Origin: Fasciola hepatica
Lineage: Eukaryota > Platyhelminthes > Trematoda > Plagiorchiida > Fasciolidae
DNA: 64,000 nucleotides
Reading direction: 5' to 3'
Assembly (NCBI GenBank): GCA_948099385.1
Contig: CANUEZ040000167.1
Coordinates: 1,384,001-1,448,000 of the forward strand
In this document: positions 48,016-58,549 of the stretch, in pieces
Numbering within the stretch: position 1 is the first letter of the stretch
Layout: the number at the start of each line of letters is the position of its first letter
Program-made: the position numbers and the translations under genes
Notes under the pieces: model-generated
What the model was told of the DNA's origin: nothing
What the model saw: the letters and a program-made list of their open reading frames with translations, nothing else
The model's database searches: none

Positions 48016-49591
48016 TTCCTACCTAGAAAGCGTGGAAGGTTTTCAAAAAATGGTAGGGAGGTGAATGCATGAAAACGATATTCGTGCGCGTGAATACGTG
48101 CAAGATACACGAATGCAGCTGGGCAGTAGAATGCAGTAACCGCAGAATGATGGCCGATGTAACGCATTGGCATACACCGCCATTCCTATTCTCTCTAATG
48201 TAATTGTTGGCACCTGCTTATACACTTACTGGGCTTCGGCTCATTGGATTTTCATTCTTTCTTTGCCTTTGCAGATCGTGCATGTATAACCCCACGGAAG
48301 AGTGCTGCATCCAGCACACCCGGCGGCCCTGCTTGCCTGGGTCCGTGTCGAACCGCCATCTTTGTCGTGTTCTGACGTGAGCGCGTTCGTCGCCATGTTA
48401 CAGTCGTTACCAATGACATCGGTGGCGTGTGCCGTCATCTAGGTATGTCACACCAATCACGTCCAGCCCCGGGTAACCGGTAACCAATATGATATTCGGA
48501 AGCGAAATCGGTAGGTTCGTCAGTGACAAGAAACAACAAGGATAGGGCCCAACCATAATGCGAACGTTCGTGCCAAAATTCTCCGCATTTCATGAGACCA
48601 GCCAAGTGTACTATACGGTGACGTTCCATGAAACGAAAATGGATGAAAAACTGGTGTAGCAACCACAATGGATGGGATTAGTATATAATAATAAGGAATG
48701 ATGTATGTTAAATCGTGTCGAAACGATAAACACGAAAGTTAAAACCGCGAAGTGCAATGATTATGATCGTGTTTGACCTAGTCGCGAAAACGTGCTGGGA
48801 AAACGATTTTCCGATGGGAACGTGAACGGAAGCTTCATTCGACGACGTAGCACAGCCAATGGGCTGCTGATTTCGATGTTAGATGATAATGTCATGCCGT
48901 AGCAGAACCAACTGGGTCATGTTTTCACTTGTCGTCTCGGAGAATGACAACGAACATGTCTGTCACAAGCCGATCATGGCCTTCGTGTAGCCAAAAGTTG
49001 GCTATGATTACCAGTGTGACCGGCAAATGGTTCCATCGTACGGTTCAAGCACACCAAAAGCCCAATGAGAACGCCACAATTGTGTCCTCCAGTTAGGGTT
49101 TTGTGTCACACCTGTAACTTAATGATACAATGATAATGAATGGTCTTCAGTGCATTTCTGACACATTTGGGAAATCCAAAGAAGAGAACTGGATAACTAG
49201 TTACTGTCCAGTAACGGGACAGTGCAATGGGATTGCTGAAGCGAAAATCCGAAGACTCCATTGAACTGTTATACATAAGTTTCAGTAAACTGCCAGCCAC
49301 TTGGACATCCTCCGACGAGGAAAATAACTAAGCTACGGTTGTTCAACAGCCAAGGAGTAAAATTAGGTTTCATTAATAATTTCTCAAGGTTCTACGGTAC
49401 TTATTAGTAAACTACCACACAGCTTACTGGTCCAATAGGCTACATGCAAGGTAAATTGTCATTATCGATATCAGTTTCATATTCAAAGTGAATCCACCTG
49501 AGGCAACACCACTAAAGTTGATCCAGTTTCTCCAAAGACCATCGATTTAGTTACTGCATACGAATGAGCACTTCACTACTTCAGCTTCCGC
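48016..49591. other. No gene recognised; left flank of the palindrome
   Basis: Noncoding by inspection. It has no counterpart on the right side of the palindrome. Confidence 0.45.
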
Positions 49592-49716
49592 CCATGTAGC
49601 ACGTTGCCCACCGCAACATTCCGGTAACATGCCGGTAACAAGTGGGCAGAGAAATAGTGGACAATTTATACAAGTAGTCACATAATTATTCTTCAAATGG
49701 CCTTGTGAGTAATAAT

Positions 49717-49890
49717 ATGCAATTTTTACTCGTATTTATGTCCGTGAATTGCGGTGCAATCGTGGGTCTTTGTTTTAGTCAAGTGAAGGCCGAATTCAAA
49801 TCTCGAAGCGGTTCTGCCTTGTCACAAGCGTCACGAGGTTCTGTCCGTGATTGTGAACCGTTTGGGTACATTTTGGAAACTGCTTTATAA
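49717..49890 (+). CDS. Small ORF with signal-peptide-like N-terminus, left arm
   Basis: A 57-residue frame from the ATG at 49717. The first 22 residues are hydrophobic (MQFLLVFMSVNCGAIVGLCFSQ), like a secretion signal, and the remainder is Ser/Arg-rich. It could be a short secreted peptide, a first exon, or chance. The mirrored copy is at 53583-53756 on the minus strand. Confidence 0.2.
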   Translation: MQFLLVFMSVNCGAIVGLCFSQVKAEFKSRSGSALSQASRGSVRDCEPFGYILETAL

Positions 49891-49902
49891 TATTCAGTTG
49901 CA

Positions 49903-50085
49903 ATGGCTGAAATAAATAAGTGGAATAGATATCGTATGAAGAAGAAAGAACTCGGCTCCGTTAAGTGTGCTGTTTGTGGAGAAGCCACACTGTGGGAGCA
50001 CCGCGTGCGTTGCCCAAATTTGGATTTGCCAGGTGAGAGTATTCGCTGTCTTGTTACGACATATGTGAGGCATCGGTTAGTGTGA
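49903..50085 (+). CDS. Small Cys-rich ORF or first exon, left arm
   Basis: The frame starts at ATG 49903 and encodes a basic N-terminus (KWNRYRMKKKE) followed by CAVCGEATLWEHRVRC, a C-x2-C...H...C pattern suggestive of a small zinc-binding site. A GT donor at 50033 and an AG acceptor ending at 50116 would join it to downstream sequence with a stop about 22 codons later. In that arrangement it does not continue in frame into the DUF4806-like gene, so it is either separate or wrongly phased by me. Confidence 0.3.
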   Translation: MAEINKWNRYRMKKKELGSVKCAVCGEATLWEHRVRCPNLDLPGESIRCLVTTYVRHRLV

Positions 50086-50358
50086 GGTATTTTAAAAACC
50101 CGTGTCAATTTTTCAGCAAACCCATGCGGTCTAACCGCCTGTACATTTATTCCGTTGACGGTTTGCACGATGATGTCGTAAAACTTCCGGTTAGTAGCAT
50201 TGTGTGTAAGTGCTTTCCCATTACCGTTGGCATTCTTCGTGTAATCGTACCCATATTACACACTTTTAACTATTGATATTTCACTTTTTGATATGTCTGG
50301 TACTTGAAATTTATAATGAATAATAACTCCGCGTATTGCCAACTGCTAACTTTTTTAG

Positions 50359-51039
50359 ATGTACTTAGTAGTTGTTTTCGTATGTGATAAATCTGTGGCC
50401 ATCGTCCACAGTAACTGGCTGGTTGATGACAAAAGAGTACGTTGGCCCAAGTCGTCAACCTTCCAGGTATATCAGAGATTGCTGTTGGAAGGTTCGAAAT
50501 TGGAGGATAGTGTTCCAAATTACGAATTCCATGAGGGATATCACTCAGGTAAGTTCAGAGTATACTCTTATGCTGTCAGATAACCTGAAGGATGCAATGG
50601 ATTTCGAAAGGAAGTTTATCGGTGAAACCGGCTCAACTGAATAAGTTGGAAAGTGACCTGGAAATCAACAGAAATTTTAACTGCACAGTGAGTTTCATAT
50701 TCCGTTAGGCTTACAAATTAAGGTGAACGCCCTGCAGCGCCACGTTGGCACCGATCTGGGATCAACTGTGCGTAGAATGTTGTCTTCGTTAGTTGGAGAA
50801 GATCTGGCGCTCCGGTGTAATTGGACCGGAACGCCCGGAAATATTCCAATCAGAAATTATCGATTTCCCTACGCTGTGATAGGTAAAGCTGTTTCATCAA
50901 TACCACATTTAATTTCACAGAAGCCGTCAAAACAACTACTCGGTTCCAAGAGGTACCACCTTTGGATGTCGAGCGCATCATGAAAAGGTGGTTTACTGAT
51001 GCCCGGGATCGGGGTTTCGGTCGTCGGATTGCCAGGTGA
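50359..51039 (+). CDS. DUF4806-like protein, left-arm copy, four exons
   Basis: Exons 50359-50548, 50580-50621, 50709-50882 and 50921-51035/51039 all have GT-AG borders. All three joins fall after the first base of a codon, giving one open frame of about 175 residues. Introns are 31, 87 and 38 bp. The N-terminal part (YLVVVFVCDKSVAIVHSNWL...VRWP) resembles the small N-terminal module common in these proteins. The C-terminal part (HVGTDLGSTVRRMLSSLVG, NWTG, FPYAVI, EAVKTT, IMKRWFTDARDRGFGRR) fits the DUF4806 domain, whose function is unknown. The last exon can end at a TGA at 51037-51039 or be spliced onward at the GT there. An additional 5' coding exon at 50124-50189 is possible. It faces its twin. 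Confidence 0.6.
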
Positions 51040-51136
51040 GCTCAAATTCCCCTGTGAAATACACCTGAAAAAGTTATACTTCGTTTGTGTAGCACGATTC
51101 AATAATGTCACGTTTTTCGTTTACGTTGCAAGGTAT

Positions 51137-51334
51137 GTGTTTTCAGTTTTCATCTGGTCCATGGCCTGTGGACGGAGAGTCAGGGAACCATAAGGGCACA
51201 TACAAATTGTTTTTGAACCTTCACAACCCCCCTCTATGTGCTCAAAAACAATTTGTATGTGTCCTTAAGCTTCCTGGCCCTCCGTCCACCCTACAACAGG
51301 CCATAGACCAGATGAAAACTGAAAACACGAGAAA
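51137..51334. repeat. Nested hairpin inside the left palindrome arm
   Basis: 51137-51219 and 51239-51334 are inverted repeats of each other (TTTTCAGTTTTCATCTGGTC against its complement, then the GGCCTG, TGGACGGAG and CACATACAAATTG blocks), with roughly 85-90 percent pairing. A C-rich loop (51220-51238) separates them. The loop and second half translate as NPPLCAQKQF...LKLPGPP, close to the end of the Penelope-like endonuclease at 42.8 kb. The counterpart in the right arm is 52139-52336. Confidence 0.8.
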
Positions 51335-51554
51335 AACAAATACACATCCGGTTTTGATTTATGCCCGGATTAGAATTGTTTTCTTTCCCTCCCACACCCC
51401 TTCCATCATTAATTCTATCACTTCCCATTTATCTAATTAGTTCAAACCTTTGAATTACCGTAATTTATTGTTATGTAATGGCATGATTTGGAATCACTGA
51501 GAACGAGCTTGTTCCCCAAACTGTGTTCTCTAAATATGTTCACTGTGAATATTC

Positions 51555-51556
<2 letters not shown>

Positions 51557-51631
<75 letters not shown>
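51557..51631. repeat. TA microsatellite, left arm (75 bp)
   Basis: An uninterrupted AT/TA dinucleotide run. The mirror run in the other arm is 20 bp shorter. It could itself extrude as a hairpin. Confidence 0.95.
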
Positions 51632-51635
<4 letters not shown>

Positions 51636-51857
51636 TACCATTGTTCACATCGCCAAACCATTGTTTCATTTGCATTTTCCCTTCCAGATCTCGCCGGCAC
51701 ACAACATGACGTTGCGAGAATATGTCCAACCTTCTCTTGTACAGTGATTTTTATAAAAGAAGGTTGGACATATTCTCGCAACGTCATGTTGTGTGCCGGC
51801 GAGATCTGGAAGGGAAAATGCAAATGAAACAATGGTTTGGCGATGTGAACAATGGTA

Positions 51858-51861
<4 letters not shown>

Positions 51862-51916
<55 letters not shown>
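51862..51916. repeat. TA microsatellite, right arm (55 bp)
   Basis: The mirror of the left-arm run, 20 bp shorter. It accounts for the entire length difference between the arms. Confidence 0.95.
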
Positions 51917-51918
<2 letters not shown>

Positions 51919-52138
51919 GAATATTCACAGTGAACATATTTAGAGAACACAGTTTGGGGAACAAGCTCGTTCTCAGTGATTCCAAATCATGCCATTACAT
52001 AACAATAAATTACGGTAATTCAAAGGTTTGAACTAATTAGATAAATGGGAAGTGATAGAATTAATGATGGAAGGGGTGTGGGAGGGGAAGAAAACAATTT
52101 TAATCCGGGCATAAATCAAAACCGGATGTGTATTTGTT

Positions 52139-52336
52139 TTTCTCGTGTTTTCAGTTTTCATCTGGTCTATGGCCTGTTGTAGGGTGGACGGAGGGCCAGG
52201 AAGCTTAAGGACACATACAAATTGTTTTTGAGCACATAGAGGGGGGTTGTGAAGGTTCAAAAACAATTTGTATGTGCCCTTATGGTTCCCTGGCTCTCCG
52301 TCCACAGGCCATGGACCAGATGAAAACTGAAAACAC
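52139..52336. repeat. Nested hairpin inside the right palindrome arm
   Basis: Mirror of 51137-51334. It contains one of the few arm differences (Pro instead of Ser in the reading frame across 51181 and its mirror). Confidence 0.8.
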
Positions 52337-52433
52337 ATACCTTGCAACGTAAACGAAAAACGTGACATTATTGAATCGTGCTACACAAACGAAGTATAAC
52401 TTTTTCAGGTGTATTTCACAGGGGAATTTGAGC

Positions 52434-53114
52434 TCACCTGGCAATCCGACGACCGAAACCCCGATCCCGGGCATCAGTAAACCACCTTTTCATGATGCGC
52501 TCGACATCCAAAGGTGGTACCTCTTGGAACCGAGTAGTTGTTTTGACGGCTTCTGTGAAATTAAATGTGGTATTGATGAAACAGCTTTACCTATCACAGC
52601 GTAGGGAAATCGATAATTTCTGATTGGAATATTTCCGGGCGTTCCGGTCCAATTACACCGGAGCGCCAGATCTTCTCCAACTAACGAAGACAACATTCTA
52701 CGCACAGTTGATCCCAGATCGGTGCCAACGTGGCGCTGCAGGGCGTTCACCTTAATTTGTAAGCCTAACGGAATATGAAACTCACTGTGCAGTTAAAATT
52801 TCTGTTGATTTCCAGGTCACTTTCCAACTTATTCAGTTGAGCCGGTTTCACCGATAAACTTCCTTTCGAAATCCATTGCATCCTTCAGGTTATCTGACAG
52901 CATAAGAGTATACTCTGAACTTACCTGAGTGATATCCCTCATGGAATTCGTAATTTGGAACACTATCCTCCAATTTCGAACCTTCCAACAGCAATCTCTG
53001 ATATACCTGGAAGGTTGACGACTTGGGCCAACGTACTCTTTTGTCATCAACCAGCCAGTTACTGTGGACGATGGCCACAGATTTATCACATACGAAAACA
53101 ACTACTAAGTACAT
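52434..53114 (-). CDS. DUF4806-like protein, right-arm copy, four exons
   Basis: The mirror image of the left-arm gene: exons 52925-53114, 52852-52893, 52591-52764 and 52438-52552 on the minus strand. The coding sequence appears identical to the left copy, so no stop or splice-site loss separates the two. The genes converge, with about 1.4 kb between their ends, so transcripts that read through would be complementary. Identity this complete means either a very recent duplication, ongoing arm-to-arm gene conversion, or an assembly artefact. Confidence 0.6.
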
Positions 53115-53387
53115 CTAAAAAAGTTAGCAGTTGGCAATACGCGGAGTTATTATTCATTATAAATTTCAAGTACCAGACATATCAAAAAGTGAAATATCAA
53201 TAGTTAAAAGTGTGTAATATGGGTACGATTACACGAAGAATGCCAACGGTAATGGGAAAGCACTTACACACAATGCTACTAACCGGAAGTTTTACGACAT
53301 CATCGTGCAAACCGTCAACGGAATAAATGTACAGGCGGTTAGACCGCATGGGTTTGCTGAAAAATTGACACGGGTTTTTAAAATACC

Positions 53388-53570
53388 TCACACTAACCGA
53401 TGCCTCACATATGTCGTAACAAGACAGCGAATACTCTCACCTGGCAAATCCAAATTTGGGCAACGCACGCGGTGCTCCCACAGTGTGGCTTCTCCACAAA
53501 CAGCACACTTAACGGAGCCGAGTTCTTTCTTCTTCATACGATATCTATTCCACTTATTTATTTCAGCCAT
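53388..53570 (-). CDS. Small Cys-rich ORF, right-arm copy
   Basis: Mirror of 49903-50085, with the same CAVCGEATLWEHRVRC stretch and the same possible donor (53440-53441). The translation is identical to the left copy. Confidence 0.3.
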   Translation of the reverse strand: MAEINKWNRYRMKKKELGSVKCAVCGEATLWEHRVRCPNLDLPGESIRCLVTTYVRHRLV

Positions 53571-53881
53571 TGCAACTGAATATTATAAAGCAGTTTCCAA
53601 AATGTACCCAAACGGTTCACAATCACGGACAGAACCTCGTGACGCTTGTGACAAGGCAGAACCGCTTCGAGATTTGAATTCGGCCTTCACTTGACTAAAA
53701 CAAAGACCCACGATTGCACCGCAATTCACGGACATAAATACGAGTAAAAATTGCATATTATTACTCACAAGGCCATTTGAAGAATAATTATGTGACTACT
53801 TGTATAAATTGTCCACTATTTCTCTGCCCACTTGTTACCGGCATGTTACCGGAATGTTGCGGTGGGCAGCGTGCTACATGG

Positions 53882-55985
53882 TTCGTCTACTCTATGGAAA
53901 GTTGTGTCGTCATATCTCTGTCTGACATTCCGAAAACTGAGCGACCAGCATCAGATGAACGAAAAAGTGAGTCATGTAATAATGCATTATTCACAAAAGG
54001 AAAACATACCTTATGTGTCATAACTGTTTTATCCAGAGTGACTTATCGAGTTTCACTTGGGATTGTCCCGCGTGATCACATATGGCGGCATTGATCTCCC
54101 TTCCTGAGTAACCGTCGTTTCAAACAATTAACCGTTGTTGAAGTTTCGTGTCCTTCATTTGTGATCAGGGGTTCCAGAAACTCTGCCACATCCTGCGGTT
54201 ATTTGTCACCGGAATATACACTAATGAGAAATGGGGTTCAGATAAAAAGTGTAACCAATTTCCCCAAAATTGTCCATATCCTCCGTGTTGAAGTGTTCAA
54301 CAGATGCATCGCGTTGTCGTGCAGCTGAATCGACAACGTTCTTTGGTTCACATCTACTGTAGGCGTGTGTATTTAAGGATTGCCCTCTGTAGACCAGCGT
54401 GAATCTACTGTTCGGGTTCGACCCTAAGGAGTTCCGTTATTCGCGGAGTACCCATTAATGTTCGCGTGTCCCTCGGAAGAGTTGGATGAAAAGGTCTGAG
54501 ACTATTCAGTAAATCGTTCATCTTTGCTTCTTCTATACGATTACGGACATACCATCGTCCCAGTGTTTACTCGATTGTTATGAAATTCGTGAAGTATTAC
54601 CGAAAACAAGGGCTCATGTGTTCTGTTCAGACAGATCTCCGGCAAATGGCTGTCAATCGATGGTGCCAATCAATCTGCATCACCAACATTTGACCATTGG
54701 TGATGTCTTGTTCCCGGTCCTCTGTCCCTACTAGGCACCACTGGGAAAGCCGTAAGCAACGTCTAAATTCGCTGCCGCTGACCCCAACATCTTTGATAAG
54801 CAGCACTTATTGTGGGTACATTTCTCGGAAATCGCAATACCTTCTTTGCAACATGACCACAACACGCACTATGAACCACAGGTAAATGTCAAATAAAGCG
54901 GCTTGTTTCTATAGTCTTTTTTCTAGGTTCATTGTCCAATCGTCCCCGTTCTAAGTATACCAGCCAGACGTACGTACATATATCAACCAACCGCTTCGCA
55001 GTTAGTTGGAAATGGTCACATGTAACCTTGACGTAAATTGATTGCGCTTTGCATCACGTATGTGACTCGCGAAAGGACACCACTAGCAGGCTGTAGACAG
55101 GTCAGATTGCTCACACGACTACGTGTTCAACTACAATCGGTATTGACATTCACCTGAGTTACAAATGTGCACTTTGTCCACGGGCCAGATAGGCCTCTAT
55201 GGGGAGTTGATTGAGTGAGTGCACAAACTAGAAACAACAGCGAAATTCCGTGTGGCTGATTATCGACCGTCATCAGGTTGCAGACATTTGTGTGGGGTAA
55301 GATTAAGCAATTCCCAATCGCAGTTGGTTTGTCTCTGCCCATGACAAGAACAATGCGGAAGAAATTCCAAAGATTTACGGTAGCTATGTCCGAAGAAAAG
55401 ATGAGATTTAGTCGACCACGGTTTCATGGTGAGACAAGGCTGGACGGAGGAGTGTCAGATGTTTGACATACGTTATTGAAATTTATTGAAATAGGTAGAA
55501 TTACATGTTGTATGGCTAAGAACGAAATGCCGTATGTACTTTAAGACACAAGCCTTCCGTGGATCATTTCCGGCACAAAGGGCCAACTGAATGAGTAATC
55601 ATGAAAGTGACGGGAAATGGACATGCCGAACGCGGCTCACACGATGTTCTTCATATGAGTAATAGTATAAGACTTATTCCTACTACATTTCGTTACCTGG
55701 GCTAACATAAAACGAGACATAGTGATGTGTTTCTAAGCATCACAGAAGGAAATGGAAGCACGTGTCCGGTATGCAGTCGCTGGAGAGTTTCATGCAATAA
55801 GGGGTTTCTTTCGAAATTAACCCTATTTTGTTAAGACAGATTGTGAAGTGACAAAACTGTTTTATTCATCTGGAATAACTTCCAGTGTGAAGAAATGAAT
55901 GATTTGGAATTGACTCCGGGCATTCATACAATGCCCATTCATTTTTATCCTAATTATCAGACAGAAAAGTTTCTGAACCAGTGCA
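53882..55985. other. Right flank of the palindrome, no gene recognised
   Basis: A 105-residue frame (53777-54094) begins inside the palindrome arm and runs into the flank, so it is not a conserved gene. Other frames are short and featureless. Confidence 0.45.
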
Positions 55986-55988
55986 GTT

Positions 55989-56275
55989 GTGTCCCTCGTT
56001 CTCCACCAATTTCACGGTTCTAAGTATTTCTCTAAAATTGATCTAAAAGATGCATTTTCACAAATTCCACTTGGCAAGCAATCCCGTGAGTTAACTACCA
56101 CTATTGTATATGCACCCACCAAAGAAATGCTTGATGAACATTTGCGTTCTTTGCTGGAAACGTTTCTGAATCATAAAGAAGCCATCAACCCTGATAAGTG
56201 CTTTTTTCTCTCCACTTCTGAGTCTAATTGCTTGGGTTATTCGGCTGTCCAATGCGCCCTCTCTCTCTCGAATCA
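55989..56275 (+). pseudogene. Gypsy-type RT fragment with the catalytic box deleted
   Basis: The frame reads QFHGSKYFSKIDLKDAFSQIPL (first RT Asp) to ELTTT and then passes straight to VYAPTKEMLDEHLRSLLE and NPDKCFF, which normally follow the YxDD box. The intervening TPFG...YxDD segment, roughly 45 codons in relatives, is gone without breaking the frame. Downstream similarity fades after NCLGYS. No flanking protease, RNase H or LTR was found, and the source family is not identifiable. Confidence 0.7.
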
Positions 56276-56689
56276 TTTGTTGAATTACGTTCTTTACTGG
56301 GTTGTCTTCAGTATTAATCTAGACTTATTCCAAATTTTGGCACTAAAACTTCTCTTCTATTCGATTTGTCCCAAGAGACGTGCGGTGGTCTTCCGTACGT
56401 GTACAATGCTTGCGTGGTTCAATAACATTTTTCGTCAACTAATGCTGTACGTCGTACTTTTTCCCATCATACAACTTCGACTGTTATTTCTTTGGTAAAC
56501 CGTGTCTCATTCTTATCAGTAAAATATGTGCATTCACTGAACAGCATAAATAAGTTACACTTCATCCATCGTTAGGCTGCATCTGCCACGGTGGCGTCTC
56601 TTGACTCTGGTCTTCTGGTCACTAGTGTAGAAACAATCAAATTATGCTTGTAGTGACTGCGGCTAGTCCTGTGAACACAATAAGCTAGT

Positions 56690-58320
56690 CACTATGGTAT
56701 CGAATGTCACCTTCATCTGTTCTCGTGACCAAAGCCTACGGAGTGCACTTTTTTGAGGTAGTTGATTGCACCACATGACACCATTTAACGATAGTCACTA
56801 CACTATGAGCCATACCCCATTAATCCGTGTGCAGCGGGACTACGCCCTACAATCTGATACAGTCAGTTAGTGGGCGAGAATAGCCGAGGTCACGTTAGTC
56901 CCCGGTACTCCATCCGGGCGAACTTGAACGACGAGATTTGTTGGCTAAACCATGGACCATTTCTAAAACACGTTTTTTGTTAATGAAACAGTGAATTTTG
57001 TTCCCAGTCAGGAGAGGAAAGTTTAATCCAAAATTGAGCTAATCGGTTAACTGCACGGTTGTCCGACTTCGCGGTTCGCCAATGAAAGAATTAGCTTACG
57101 AAGAACTTATTTCTTAAAATAGAATCGCCGTAGATGGGGAAAATTAAACTGTGATACCCTAATCATTAAACAATGAAATTTTACATGGACACAAAGTTTA
57201 TCGGCTTCAGCTTTATTACCAGAGAGTGACGGACATTTAACCTTGCTTGTAATTATAAGGAATTAATACATAAATACCAGTATTATTCTAGTGATTACAT
57301 TTAAGTGCTTTCCGTGAACTAATTAAAGAGTGAAACTAGTCCGTCTACCTCCCTCATTTTCGAAGAAATGCTTATCTGTTTAATTTCTATGCCCGAAATG
57401 AAACCATCGCAAAGTGTGCTAACACAAGAAGCTATGCTTCCTTGTAGCTGTAGTTACAAAGACGTCACATGTAACCTTTGTCTGTTCTCTTAACCACAGT
57501 CCACGATGTGCTTTTTGGAGGTAATCCACCGGACCACGTGACACCGCTGAACGATTGTCTCAATAGCGTGAGTCATGCACGATTGATCAAGGTATAACTT
57601 AAATACGAATATCATTTTGAGGGGATGTTTAGACCCTTTAGGTTGACAAATAGACAACGCAATTATTCGAGGACTCCATTTATGTAAGTTATCAATTGAC
57701 TAACCGGTATTCTACCTTATGGTTAGTGATAACGAAATTTGTTGGAAAATTGAACAATCATTCATTTAACGGAAATTAGGAAAATACGGCTGATCATAGT
57801 GTAACAAGGACGACAACACACGGCAGGACACTTGTATTCCCACGGTCACACAAGTCAAGTCATGGCACACATACAGTCGCTTATATAGGCTCTTTTCCAG
57901 ACTGCGAGGCACCAAGATTGCTATTGTCGCTGCTTGAGCGCTTCGGCTGTATTCTGTCCATTTGCCTGTGGCCGATGGCTTGCTTCTCTTGACCGTCATT
58001 TCCCTTCGGTTGGCCCGACTGTCTCAGTTGACGGCTCGATCGGCAGCCCTTCACCTGAGCTATCTTGCTGGTTGACGGAGATCCCGCTGCTTCCTCTCTG
58101 GTCATCTGTGTGCTTCTTTTTGCCTGCTTCGGGACGCCTCCGACATATTCGCCACCTGTTCTTTTGTCTGTGGCCCTCGTTTGGTTCGTTCGTTCGCCTT
58201 GATGTTTACGCCGTTCCTTCGCCCCAGCATTCCCTGTTACAATAGTTTGACTGTGCAAATGCACACTGAAATATTGTCACCTATCAGAAGGGAAGATTTG
58301 ACGAATAGCGGCGATTACAT
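56690..58320 (-). repeat. Dispersed repeat R1, inverted right copy
   Basis: The reverse complement of 38035-39210, interrupted by a solo LTR at 57800-58241. The end towards 58320 matches 38035-38110 and the 57171-57799 part matches 38111-38755 closely. The part down to 56690 is more diverged but keeps the second internal direct repeat. Confidence 0.7.
57800..58241. repeat. Solo LTR (442 bp) inserted in R1
   Basis: It begins TGTAACAAGG and ends CCCTGTTACA, an imperfect 10-bp inverted terminus with TG...CA ends. It is bordered by ATAG on both sides (57796-57799 and 58242-58245). The R1 copy at 38.1 kb shows the unoccupied site with a single ATAG (minus strand, 38112-38115). A four-base duplication and TG...CA ends fit an LTR; with no internal region, this is a solo LTR or, less likely, a small inverted-repeat transposon. 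A TATATAGG box lies near 57879. It is not related by eye to the array LTR or the 27-kb LTR. Confidence 0.75.
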
Positions 58321-58549
58321 CTGCATTATATTAAATGTTCACAGGTCATTTGTAATAATGCATCCATGCCCCTAATGCCCATCCTATTCGTCTTATATTT
58401 TCCCAGTTTTGGAATTCGATTGGCATTCAGAACACAAAATTCGAAGGCAAGCACGTTTAATCAACAGTAAAGTTAATAAGGTAATACATAAAGTATGACA
58501 TTTAGAAACAGGTTTTTCTTTAAAATTTTCACGTTGCACGATATATATG

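Larger units (their letters stand above)
49592..53881. repeat. 4.3-kb near-perfect palindrome with a 22-nt spacer
   Basis: Left arm 49592-51735 (2144 bp) and right arm 51758-53881 (2124 bp) are reverse complements. Outside the TA repeats, mirrored positions sum to 103473; inside them the sum is 103493. That 20-bp shift equals the length difference of the TA runs (75 and 55 bp). I noted only a handful of substitutions: one near the outer tip, one near 51181, and two or three near 51372-51386. Symmetry stops sharply at both ends, where the flanks are unrelated. The tips read TGTAGCACG and CGTGCTACA. No target duplication is evident. Confidence 0.95.

Noticed and set aside
51530..51985. Open frames of alternating Ile and Tyr across the palindrome centre
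   Set aside because: They are translations of the TA microsatellites.
57881..58264. A 127-codon basic, hydrophilic minus-strand open frame
   Set aside because: It lies almost entirely inside the solo LTR and starts in the flanking R1 repeat, across the target duplication. A gene would not be expected to span that insertion boundary.
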